Shown here: piece by piece, positions 1-6,244 of the stretch
How the letters are laid out: every line of letters starts with the position of its first letter
How positions within the stretch are numbered: position 1 is the first letter of the stretch
Assembly (NCBI GenBank): GCA_022361135.1
Contig: JAKSBM010000480.1
Span: 1-6,463 of the forward strand
Direction: 5' to 3'
Length of the DNA stretch: 6,463 nucleotides
Source: Desulfobacterales bacterium
GTDB lineage: Bacteria > Desulfobacterota > Desulfobacteria > Desulfobacterales > Desulfobacteraceae
Notes under the pieces: generated by a model
The model's database searches: none
Seen by the model: only the letters and a program-made list of their open reading frames with translations
Told to the model about the DNA's origin: nothing
Program-made: the position numbers and the translations under genes

Positions 1-189
1 ATGAAGAAGTTTGTCATGAAAAAGGGATATGAGGCCCGGGTGCTGACCCTGACCCGCCCCAGTGGAATCACCTGGTTCCTTGTCCGTGTGGGGGAATATC
101 CGGATAAAGCCGCAGCCAACCAGGCCAAGGCATCGTTCATCCAGAAAAGTGGGTTTGACGCCCTGGTTCGACCCGCCGGACGGTTTTAG
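1..189 (+). CDS. SPOR-domain protein, C-terminal fragment (5' end outside window)
   Basis: The reading frame is open from the first base and ends at TAG (187-189). The 62 visible residues look like the second half of a SPOR domain: a Trp-Phe-Leu-Val-Arg-Val-Gly-Glu-Tyr strand near residues 25-33, then an alanine-rich helix (KAAANQAKASF) and a closing strand (FDALVRPAG). SPOR domains are about 70-75 residues and usually sit at the C-terminus of longer, often membrane-anchored proteins that bind denuded peptidoglycan at division sites. The ATG at base 1 would cut off the first strand and helix, so it is probably an internal methionine and the gene starts upstream. The function of the rest of the protein cannot be seen. 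It lies 54 bases before rsmG on the same strand and may be co-transcribed with it. Confidence 0.75.
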   Translation: MKKFVMKKGYEARVLTLTRPSGITWFLVRVGEYPDKAAANQAKASFIQKSGFDALVRPAGRF

Positions 190-230
190 TTTCACCTGAA
201 TTGTAATTTACCTGCACGCGTTTAAATTTT

Positions 231-236
231 AGGAAG
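231..236 (+). promoter_or_regulatory. Ribosome binding site of rsmG
   Basis: AGGAAG lies seven bases before the ATG at 244. It supports this start over the internal methionine at codon 7 (262), which has no comparable purine-rich sequence in front of it. Confidence 0.7.
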
Positions 237-243
237 TATAGAT

Positions 244-906
244 ATGTCACACCCCCCTGCAATGCAGGAGTTCCTCCATTGCCTGACCCAGGGCTGCCAA
301 GCTCTGGGTCTTTCCTTGACCCCGGAGCAGATTCGTTTAATGGGCCTCCATGCCCAGGAGCTATTTAATTGGAATGGGAAAATCAACCTCACAGCCATTA
401 AGGGGAGCAAGGCCGTTGCTGAAAAGCATTTTGTGGATGCCGTTGCCGTTTCCCCCCTGGTGCCTTCGGGGATTCGTATCATGGATCTTGGATCCGGAGG
501 TGGATTCCCCGGTTTGCCCCTTAAAACCATGATCCCGGATTTGGATTTAACCCTGGTGGATGCATCCCGGAAGAAAATTAATTTTTTAAAACATGTGATT
601 CGAACCCAGAAAGCAGAACATGCCCGGGCCATCCACAGTCGGGTGGAGGAATTGCACACCGATCCCGGCCATGCCGGTCAATACGACGGCGTGATTTCCC
701 GGGGGTTTGCCAATTTGGATAAGTTCATCGATCTGGCACAGCCCCTGTTGAAGCCCGATGGGGTGTTCTATGCCCTGAAGGGGGAGAATGCTTCGGCCGA
801 AGTCAGCCCGGAATTGGAGGAACGGTTTCTCATCAAAACCGATTTTTATAAGTTGCCCTTTGAAAAGGCCGATAGATACTTGATTCGTCTATACCCTAAA
901 GCGTAA
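244..906 (+). CDS. rsmG: 16S rRNA (guanine527-N7)-methyltransferase RsmG (GidB)
   Basis: RsmG transfers a methyl group from S-adenosylmethionine to N7 of G527 in the 530 loop of 16S rRNA; loss of the enzyme in several bacteria gives low-level streptomycin resistance. The 220-residue length is normal for the family. Visible hallmarks are the N-terminal WNGKINLTAI block (residues 43-52), KHFVDA (61-66), the glycine-rich SAM-binding loop DLGSGGGFPGLPL (81-93), the acidic end of the next strand in LVDAS (104-108) followed by the KKINFLKHV helix, and the ISRGFANL segment (151-158). The domain is a class I Rossmann-type methyltransferase, cytosolic. It follows the SPOR gene on the same strand and is followed by a hairpin terminator. 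Nothing is missing or odd. The identification is firm. Confidence 0.97.
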   Translation: MSHPPAMQEFLHCLTQGCQALGLSLTPEQIRLMGLHAQELFNWNGKINLTAIKGSKAVAEKHFVDAVAVSPLVPSGIRIMDLGSGGGFPGLPLKTMIPDLDLTLVDASRKKINFLKHVIRTQKAEHARAIHSRVEELHTDPGHAGQYDGVISRGFANLDKFIDLAQPLLKPDGVFYALKGENASAEVSPELEERFLIKTDFYKLPFEKADRYLIRLYPKA

Positions 907-971
907 ACCGGATCCATAAGGCAACCCAACCATTAAAGGTGGCCTTAAACCGGTCTTTGAATGATGCATTC

Positions 972-1009
972 AACGCCCCTGGAATCCCCTTGGAATCCAG
1001 GGGCGTTTT
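972..1009 (+). terminator. Rho-independent terminator downstream of rsmG
   Basis: A perfect 12-base inverted repeat (AACGCCCCTGGA at 972-983 with its complement at 996-1007) continues after one A-A mismatch into three more pairs, closing on a CCTT loop at 988-991. A TTTT run at 1006-1009 follows on the + strand, as expected for intrinsic termination of rsmG, whose stop is 65 bases upstream. Read from the - strand the hairpin is followed by GTTGAATG, with no T-run, so it would be a poor terminator for the convergent operon, although it could still slow polymerase. Confidence 0.8.
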
Positions 1010-1031
1010 GTGTTGGTGATATTGCCTTAAA

Positions 1032-1835
1032 TCAAGATTTATCCCATTGGCAAAATCGGATTCCTCCCATCTGTTTGATGGAGCGAAAGCAATTGCCGGT
1101 CCCAAGGCTTTGGCGAACCCGGTCCACGTCGGTGACAATGGAGCCGCAGAGGTGATCCGCACCCCAGTTGAACAGGGCCGGGTGCATGGGGGTGGTGGGG
1201 CCCAGGATGACAATCTTTGCCTGCCTGGCCCGGGTAAGGTACCAGGACATTTGCCGGGTCAAAAGGGTGGTGGCCGTCAGGGCCAGGACATCCAATTGGG
1301 GCAGGGTGGTTTCCCATTCCTCCCGGGGCAGGGCGCCGGGGACGGGGTTGAGTTCAAAAAGATAGAGTTTTCCCACCCTGTCGGCCAATTCCTTTACAAA
1401 GGGAAATTCCCCCACGATTCCGGTTTTTTTATCCTTTCCAAGCCCTGCAATGAGATCCTCCGTGGGACCGGGGGAGGGGGGGGCGTCTTCGGGATTCGGT
1501 GCAATGGCTGCATTGAGTGCGGCCAATCCAACGGCCAGGGAAAAGGGGGAGGTGGACCGGGTCAAGTCAACGGCCTTTGAAAGGGGCTGGCCCACCAATT
1601 GTTCAATGGCTTCCTTTTCCCCGGGTTTGGCCTGTGCACCCAGAACCGAGGACAGGCCCATTCTGCCCTCTGCTGTTACGCCAATGAATTTGCTACCCAG
1701 GGCGATGTCGTCAATCCGCTTTTCCCCATGGGGCAGTTCCCGGGTGAGTTCAGTGATGAGTTGGGCTTCATCCCCTTCAAGTGGGGAATCGGGCAGGCGG
1801 GGCGGCGGGGCGCCGTGGCAATGATTCATTTCCAT
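1032..1835 (-). CDS. DUF4213/DUF364 protein (putative heavy-metal chelation family)
   Basis: The 267 residues show the family's two-domain layout. An N-terminal DUF4213 (enolase-N-like) part covers roughly residues 24-112 (DIALGSKFIGVTAEG, then VGQPLSKAVDL and VGLAALNAAI). A proline-rich linker (113-125) leads to a C-terminal Rossmann-like DUF364 domain (about 136-262) with GIVGEFPFV (139-147), LFELNPVPG (159-167), TATTLL (187-192) and ILGPTTPMHPALFNWGADHLCG (210-231). A structural study of a Desulfitobacterium member proposed a role in heavy-metal chelation; the biochemical activity remains unproven. No signal peptide or membrane segment is seen, so it should be cytosolic. The N-terminus carries a His-Cys-His cluster (residues 5-7). 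It is the last gene of the metal-uptake operon, 10 bases after the ResB-like gene, which fits a job in handling the imported metal. The family is well supported; the function is not. Confidence 0.88.
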   Translation of the reverse strand: MEMNHCHGAPPPRLPDSPLEGDEAQLITELTRELPHGEKRIDDIALGSKFIGVTAEGRMGLSSVLGAQAKPGEKEAIEQLVGQPLSKAVDLTRSTSPFSLAVGLAALNAAIAPNPEDAPPSPGPTEDLIAGLGKDKKTGIVGEFPFVKELADRVGKLYLFELNPVPGALPREEWETTLPQLDVLALTATTLLTRQMSWYLTRARQAKIVILGPTTPMHPALFNWGADHLCGSIVTDVDRVRQSLGTGNCFRSIKQMGGIRFCQWDKS

Positions 1836-1841
1836 TCCATA

Positions 1842-1847
1842 CTCCTT
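1842..1847 (-). promoter_or_regulatory. Ribosome binding site of the DUF364 gene, overlapping the preceding stop
   Basis: On the - strand AAGGAG lies six bases before the ATG at 1835 and overlaps the TAA stop (1848-1846) of the ResB-like gene. This decides the start: an ATG at 1840 is out of frame and soon hits a stop, and the in-frame Met3 is less well spaced. The overlap suggests that translation of the two genes is coupled. Confidence 0.75.
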
Positions 1848-2628
1848 AGTGTCGACGATTCCAGGTCAGAGCAGTAAATCCGGCCAAAAGCAGGATCATG
1901 GCTGCATAGACGGAAAAGAAAAATAGATTTAGTGCATTTTGGGTCAGGCTCAAGTATGCGCCGGGCCCGGATTGTTCGGACCGGGGGGGGAGAAATTCCG
2001 TCAGGGTCAATTGCAGGTTTCCCCAGCGCAGGGGAGAGAGCATGATTATTTTCTTTGAAGTTAAGTGTTCCCCGTTTTTCAAAAGGTCCACTTCCACGAT
2101 ATTTTTTTCAATGTGTACCCGATCCCGGGTCATCAACGGGCGTCTTTCCTTGTAGGGGATTTCAAGGAGGGCCATGTCGTCCGAAAATGTAACCTGCTTC
2201 ACGGCTATGGTGTATGGACCGATGGTGTGGACATCCCCGGTGTAGGAGGCCAATTGACTCTCCTTATCCCCCATGAAAAGAAGGAGTCCGTGGCAGCCCA
2301 AAACCAGGAGGAACATGAGATGGAGAACCAGGAAAACCCAGTGTCGCATCTCCAGGGTGCCGGCCGCCCGGGGCCAGAGACGAACCAGGGCGCATGAAAA
2401 CGCATTTAATCCCAACATGGCGGCCATCAAACATACCCCCAAAAACCAGGCCAAAACCATGGGATGGATTTCCGGGCCTTTCACGAGCCAGTCCAAGATG
2501 TGCATCAGGTTCATGGCCTTGAATTCCTTGGGCAGGGTCAGGCTGAGCCAGATCCCTACTCCCATGAGGAAAATCAACACCATGAGAAGGGTGAAGGTGA
2601 GTTTAATGGAGGCCAGTTTGCGGAGCAT
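1846..2628 (-). CDS. Short ResB-like (CcsB-type) membrane protein
   Basis: ResB/CcsB works with CcsA in System II cytochrome c maturation, carrying heme across the inner membrane and holding the apocytochrome. The topology here matches: TM1 about residues 8-31 after the LASIKL lead-in, TM2 about 57-82 (WFLGVCLMAAMLGLNAF), TM3 about 96-119, an extracytoplasmic stretch of about 115 residues (120-232), and TM4 about 233-254. TM3 holds His103 at the place of the family's heme-binding membrane histidine, plus His113 near its outer end. At 260 residues it is far shorter than typical ResB (about 400-550), and the shortfall is in the periplasmic domain. An AGGA ribosome binding site (2638-2635) sits six bases before the ATG; the CcsA-like stop is 20 bases upstream. 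Family membership is fairly sure; a role in cytochrome c assembly is doubtful because of the small size and the metal-uptake setting. Confidence 0.8.
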   Translation of the reverse strand: MLRKLASIKLTFTLLMVLIFLMGVGIWLSLTLPKEFKAMNLMHILDWLVKGPEIHPMVLAWFLGVCLMAAMLGLNAFSCALVRLWPRAAGTLEMRHWVFLVLHLMFLLVLGCHGLLLFMGDKESQLASYTGDVHTIGPYTIAVKQVTFSDDMALLEIPYKERRPLMTRDRVHIEKNIVEVDLLKNGEHLTSKKIIMLSPLRWGNLQLTLTEFLPPRSEQSGPGAYLSLTQNALNLFFFSVYAAMILLLAGFTALTWNRRH

Positions 2629-2648
2629 GAATTATCCTGTATTTGATT

Positions 2649-3374
2649 TTAATGGAAAAAGATCATCCAGATCATGAAGCAACCGGGCAAAGCCCCCATG
2701 GTTCCTTTCAGAATCCTTGACCGCATGAATTTGGGCGGCAGATGGAAGATAACCATGGCCAGGAGGAAGAGCAGGGCCGCCTTGAGGAATCCCCGACTCC
2801 AATGCCAGGAATCCCCGAACCAGTTCAGACACCAGAGGGAGCCGGTCCATTCGCTGACCAGGTAAACGCAAAGGCCCAGAAGCAACGTGTTTCGTCCTCC
2901 GTGGAAAAGTCCCCTGCCGGTGGAAAAAATACCGGCAATGTATTGGGCACTGCTGTGGATGAGGAAGCCGGCAGACAGGATGCGGAGGTTGAAAAAAAGG
3001 AGAACCATGGCCCGATTGTACATGAAATAATCTTCATTCAGATTCATGGGGCGGTTCCACAATATGAGAAAAACCGAAGCAATCATCAGGGTGCCACACC
3101 AGAGGAATGTGAGGTTTCGGTTTTGTTTTCGGGTGAAAACAAGGGAAAGTACCGCCGTGGAAAAGCAGAGATAGGTGAGGGCTTCAAAGGGCCCGTATAC
3201 CGGAATGCGTTGGGTCTGGATACAAATGTAGGCAATGCCGGTACCGGCTATGGCGGCCCGGATTCCGGTGAAGATTCGATTCCAAGGGGGTTGCTTGAGG
3301 ATAAGGCAGGCCGCTTCACCGACAACGCAGGCCAACAGCAAATGGTGGATGAGGACCGGGATTTCCATGATCAT
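2649..3374 (-). CDS. Short CcsA/CcmC-like heme-handling membrane protein with degenerate WWD motif
   Basis: This is a 241-residue polytopic membrane protein with about eight hydrophobic segments (roughly 6-24, 38-54, 64-81, 88-106, 124-147, 161-176, 196-213 and 224-240). It resembles CcsA of the heme-handling protein family: a Pro/Phe-Glu motif (IPVYGPFEAL, 57-66) after TM2 and a tryptophan-rich loop FGDSWHWS (186-193) aligning with the WWD signature WGxxWxWD. The first Trp is Phe and the final Asp is Ser. His211 lies 18 residues after the motif, the same spacing as the membrane histidine of typical CcsA. The usual extracytoplasmic histidine positions appear empty (Phe127 at the first; the chain ends near the second). 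Its start overlaps the ATPase stop by four bases (ATGA), and the ResB-like gene follows after 20 bases. CcsA proteins are normally about 300 residues or more. A divergent function within the family is likely. Confidence 0.75.
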   Translation of the reverse strand: MIMEIPVLIHHLLLACVVGEAACLILKQPPWNRIFTGIRAAIAGTGIAYICIQTQRIPVYGPFEALTYLCFSTAVLSLVFTRKQNRNLTFLWCGTLMIASVFLILWNRPMNLNEDYFMYNRAMVLLFFNLRILSAGFLIHSSAQYIAGIFSTGRGLFHGGRNTLLLGLCVYLVSEWTGSLWCLNWFGDSWHWSRGFLKAALLFLLAMVIFHLPPKFMRSRILKGTMGALPGCFMIWMIFFH

Positions 3375-4174
3375 GCTTCCATTGCCCCCTGGGTCAATTG
3401 TTCCGGGAAAAACATGGGACCGGGATAACCCGGGACGTTGAGTTGCTCCACGGGGGTGTCGTAGAGGCGGGATATGTTTTCCCGGGTCATGAGATCCTCG
3501 GCCGCTCCCTTGGCCATGACCTCTCCATCTTTAATCATAACCACATCATCGGCAAACAAGGCTGCCATATTGGGATCGTGCATGGAGGCGATGATGCTGA
3601 TTTCTTCCTGGGTACATTGGTTTTTAATGGCCGAAAGCAGGTGGTATTGATTGTTGAAATCCAGATGGTTGGTGGGTTCATCCAGGAGCATGATTTTCGT
3701 GGCCTGGGTCATTGCCCTTGCCAGGAGGGCAATGCGTCGTTCTCCACCGGAAATCTGGTTGAAGTTTTTAGGCGCCAGCTCCGAGGCATTGAGTGCGGCC
3801 AGGGCGTTTTCCGCCATCTGGTAGTCGGCTTTTCCGGGAAGGGCGGAGAGGGCCAGGAACGGGGCCCGGCCCATGACCACCACATCAATGACCCGGAAGG
3901 GAAACATGTCCATGTGTTCCTGGGGAACCAGGCTGATGCGCTGGGCAATCTGCTTTTGGGAGAGTTCTGCACTGTCCTTGCCCTGGAGCAGGACCTGGCC
4001 CCGTTGGGGGGCATGGACCCGGTTCAGGCAATGGAGCAGGGTGGTTTTCCCGGATCCGTTTCGGCCCAGGATGGCGCAGAATCGTCCCCGGCGGACGGTA
4101 AAGGAGATGTCCTTTAATATTGGGGTGTTTCCATGGGAAAAGGCCAAGGTGCGGCATTCAAGTGTTATATCCAT
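3371..4174 (-). CDS. ABC transporter ATP-binding protein, FecE/FhuC/BtuD type
   Basis: This is the cytosolic ATPase that powers import of a metal chelate, heme or cobamide through the adjacent permease. All nucleotide-binding motifs are intact: Walker A GRNGSGKT (37-44), Q-loop Gln85 (VPQEH), the signature ISGGE (141-145, with Ile in place of the usual Leu), Walker B IMLLDEP (161-167), D-loop NHLD (169-172) and the switch histidine His199. MGRAPFL (101-107) is the segment typical of the FecE/FhuC/BtuD subfamily. The 267-residue length is normal. Its ATG at 4174 lies ten bases inside the end of the permease gene, and its stop overlaps the start of the CcsA-like gene (ATGA), so translation is probably coupled throughout. 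Class is certain; substrate is not readable from the ATPase. Confidence 0.95.
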   Translation of the reverse strand: MDITLECRTLAFSHGNTPILKDISFTVRRGRFCAILGRNGSGKTTLLHCLNRVHAPQRGQVLLQGKDSAELSQKQIAQRISLVPQEHMDMFPFRVIDVVVMGRAPFLALSALPGKADYQMAENALAALNASELAPKNFNQISGGERRIALLARAMTQATKIMLLDEPTNHLDFNNQYHLLSAIKNQCTQEEISIIASMHDPNMAALFADDVVMIKDGEVMAKGAAEDLMTRENISRLYDTPVEQLNVPGYPGPMFFPEQLTQGAMEA

Positions 4175-5190
4175 CCAGACCCCCTGTTTTTAAACATGAG
4201 ATATCCAAATATGGGTGCTCCGGTCAGGGCCGTAATAATGCCCACCGGAATTTCAGCCGAAGAAAAGGATCGGGCTGCAGCATCGGCCGTGAGCAGGAAA
4301 ATCCCCCCCAAAAGGGCGGTCACGGGCATCATTTTTTCATGGCCCGGCCCCACCAGGCTCCGGGCCATGTGGGGGATGATGAGGCCGATCCAGCAGATCT
4401 GGCCGCAGGTGGCCACGGCCGATGCCACCAGGAACGAGGATACCGTGATGAGCAGGGTCCGGGACCATTGGGGATTGATGCCCAGGGATTTGGCCTGGGT
4501 ATCTCCCAGGGAGAGGATATTGAGGCGGAAGCTTAATATTCGGAATATCAGAATTCCCCCCAGGGTGATGGGGGCCATGACCCCGATATTACCCCAGGTG
4601 ACCCGGCCCAGACTTCCCATGACCCAGAAGATGATGCTGGGCAATTCATCGTAGGGGTCGGAGAAATACTTCAAGGTCATGAGCAGGGCATTGAAAAAGG
4701 AGAGGACCACCATGCCGGCCAAAACCAATACGATGACCGGTTTGACTGCAATGACCCGGGCCAGCCCCACACTTAATGCCACGGCCAGAATGCCAAAGGC
4801 AAAGGAAAGCATATGGACGGGCAGCAGGGAAGAGGCCCCCATTATTAATCCCAGGGCCGCGCCAAAGGTACAGCCGGCTGAAACCCCGAGAATGTCTGGA
4901 GAGACCAGGGGGTTCCTGAAAAGGCCCTGGTAAACGGCGCCGGACAGGGAAAGCCCGACTCCCACCAGAACCGCCATGATGCAGCGGGGCAGGCGGATCC
5001 AATAGAAGACCAGTTCCTTTGATATCAATTCCTCTGGTATGCCGTTACCCTGGAGTCGTCCCATGATCAGGGTGAGCATTTCGGACCCGGAGATGGAAAT
5101 CCTCCCCGCAGCCAGGGCCGCACCAAAGGTCAAAATTAATCCCAGGGCCAAAATCCAGATGATGGACTTCAGGGACGTGAAGGCTTTCAT
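4165..5190 (-). CDS. FecCD-family ABC transporter permease
   Basis: This is the inner-membrane channel subunit, expected to act as a homodimer because only one permease gene is present (as in BtuC). The 341 residues carry the family landmarks: an N-terminal membrane helix (about 10-28), LPRCIMAVLVGVGLSLSG (67-84), YQGLFRNPLVSPDILGVSAG (87-106), FWVMGSLGRVTW (188-199), LSLGDTQAKSLGI (226-238), the coupling-helix region GQICWIGLIIPHMARSLVG (263-281), and EIPVGIITALTGAPIFGYLM (313-332) near the C-terminus. Length is typical (about 320-350). The start codon overlaps the stop of the binding-protein gene (ATGA), and the ATPase gene begins before this one ends. Permeases of this family carry ferric siderophores, heme, cobalamin and possibly oxyanions, so sequence features alone do not fix the substrate. 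Confidence 0.95.
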   Translation of the reverse strand: MKAFTSLKSIIWILALGLILTFGAALAAGRISISGSEMLTLIMGRLQGNGIPEELISKELVFYWIRLPRCIMAVLVGVGLSLSGAVYQGLFRNPLVSPDILGVSAGCTFGAALGLIMGASSLLPVHMLSFAFGILAVALSVGLARVIAVKPVIVLVLAGMVVLSFFNALLMTLKYFSDPYDELPSIIFWVMGSLGRVTWGNIGVMAPITLGGILIFRILSFRLNILSLGDTQAKSLGINPQWSRTLLITVSSFLVASAVATCGQICWIGLIIPHMARSLVGPGHEKMMPVTALLGGIFLLTADAAARSFSSAEIPVGIITALTGAPIFGYLMFKNRGSGWI

Positions 5191-6230
5191 TGGATCTCCA
5201 GTTCATCGGCAATGCGCCCGCCCATTTCTTCAAGGCCCATGCCGAACAGAAGTCGGTGGTAGTTTTCCACAATGGCCTGGTAATTCAGGTCTTCAAATTT
5301 TTCAGGGTAGGCCTTATCGGCCAGCCACAACGCAGCCAGGATGGAAAGGGGAGAGGGAAAATCCCAGGGGGCCAGACTGGATGGGCAGCGGTATACTTGG
5401 TTGCTTTGGATGGCTGAAATCCGTTGCAATGCCTTGTTTTTTAGATATCGGGTCTGGCTTTGGGGCAGAAACCGGGAGGCCAGGATGAGATCCGGGTTCC
5501 ACCGGATGAGTTGTTCCGGGGAAATGTCCTGGAAGTATCCGGACAGCTGGGCAGAGACATTGGTCACTCCAGCGTGGGTCATGATTTCATGCTGGATCAT
5601 GTTTGCCGTGGTGGTGCTGAAAAAGCCCAGTGTGGATGCAAAATATCCGCTGCGTTTCTTTTCTTCGGGAATGGTTCCCAGGCGGGTGTTCAACAGTTGT
5701 CTGATTTTATCCATTTCCCGGTTGACTTGGTTGGCCCGTTCTTCACATCCCGTGGCCTTTGCCATGAGCATGAGGGCCTGGGCAATGGTGTCGAAGCTTT
5801 CGGGGATAATGGTGATGGCCTGAATTCCCATGGCCTTGAGTCGCCTGCCCACGCCGGGGCCGTCCATCTGTGCATAGAGGATGACCAGGTCCGGCTTCAG
5901 GGAAATGATGGTTTCAAAATTGAGTCCGGCGGATTTTCCCCCCACACCGGGGAGGTTTTGAATGGGGGGGTAGACCTGCCTTTGGAGGGGATCCCGCAGG
6001 GACGCGGTGTCCACACCCACCAACCGGGGTGCCAGTCCCAGGCTGAGCAGGCAGAGGGTGGCCGGTTTAAATGTGGAAACAATGCGTTGGGCCGGGGCCT
6101 TGAGATGGATTTTTTGGCCGACCATGTCGGTGAGTTCTATTGACTGGGCGGCCTGGGCAGATTGGAAGCCCAGGGGCAGCAAGAACATGAAAGCGAGGAC
6201 GGCCGGAAGGATGGGAAGGCGATAATTCAC
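5187..6230 (-). CDS. Periplasmic binding protein of a metal-chelate/heme/cobalamin importer (FecB/BtuF type)
   Basis: This 347-residue protein begins with a Sec signal peptide: Arg4, a hydrophobic core (about 5-22) and an AQA cleavage site near residue 27. There is no lipobox cysteine, so it should be soluble in the periplasm. The mature part has the class III binding-protein plan: RIVSTFKPATLCLLSLGLAPRLVGVD (49-74) opening the first lobe, LKPDLVILY (111-119), a long linking helix (about 145-180), and a second lobe with WNPDLILAS (244-252), ending in a PWDFPSPLSILAALWLADKAYPEKF block (288-312) and YHRLLFG (324-330), typical of FecB/BtuF relatives. The start codon is GTG. The TonB-type gene ends 14 bases upstream and the permease start overlaps this stop. 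Ligand could be a siderophore, heme, corrinoid or another chelate. Confidence 0.92.
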   Translation of the reverse strand: MNYRLPILPAVLAFMFLLPLGFQSAQAAQSIELTDMVGQKIHLKAPAQRIVSTFKPATLCLLSLGLAPRLVGVDTASLRDPLQRQVYPPIQNLPGVGGKSAGLNFETIISLKPDLVILYAQMDGPGVGRRLKAMGIQAITIIPESFDTIAQALMLMAKATGCEERANQVNREMDKIRQLLNTRLGTIPEEKKRSGYFASTLGFFSTTTANMIQHEIMTHAGVTNVSAQLSGYFQDISPEQLIRWNPDLILASRFLPQSQTRYLKNKALQRISAIQSNQVYRCPSSLAPWDFPSPLSILAALWLADKAYPEKFEDLNYQAIVENYHRLLFGMGLEEMGGRIADELEIQ

Positions 6231-6235
6231 AGGAA

Positions 6236-6241
6236 TCCTTT
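6236..6241 (-). promoter_or_regulatory. Ribosome binding site for the GTG-started binding-protein gene
   Basis: AAAGGA on the - strand lies five bases before the GTG at 6230. No ATG exists between the TonB stop and the signal peptide, and the next in-frame methionine (residue 15) would remove half the signal peptide, so GTG is the start. Confidence 0.7.
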
Positions 6242-6244
6242 GGT

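Noticed and set aside
201..228. Possible promoter (TTGTAA and TAAATT, 16 bases apart) ahead of rsmG
   Set aside because: The -10 match is poor, and the start of transcription would fall on the ribosome binding site. Co-transcription with the SPOR gene explains expression equally well.
904..953. Eight-base direct repeat TAAACCGG (904-911 and 946-953) and a six-base inverted repeat between the copies
   Set aside because: Too short, and the hairpin loop (19 bases) too large, to support an attachment site, insertion scar or regulatory structure.
1047..1580. Glycine-rich open frame of 177 codons on the + strand opposite the DUF364 gene
   Set aside because: The glycine richness comes from the complement of proline codons in the DUF364 gene; no family features are visible.
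2742..3428. Long open frame of 228 codons on the + strand opposite the CcsA-like gene
   Set aside because: It is antisense to a gene with clear membrane segments and overlap-type junctions; its product is low-complexity, polar and resembles no family I know.
3398..4117. Open frame of 239 codons on the + strand opposite the ATPase
   Set aside because: The - strand encodes a complete ABC ATPase with all motifs; the + strand frame is a shadow of its codon composition.
5460..6143. Open frame of 227 codons on the + strand opposite the binding protein
   Set aside because: It is antisense to a full-length binding protein with a signal peptide, and has no recognisable domain or ribosome binding site.
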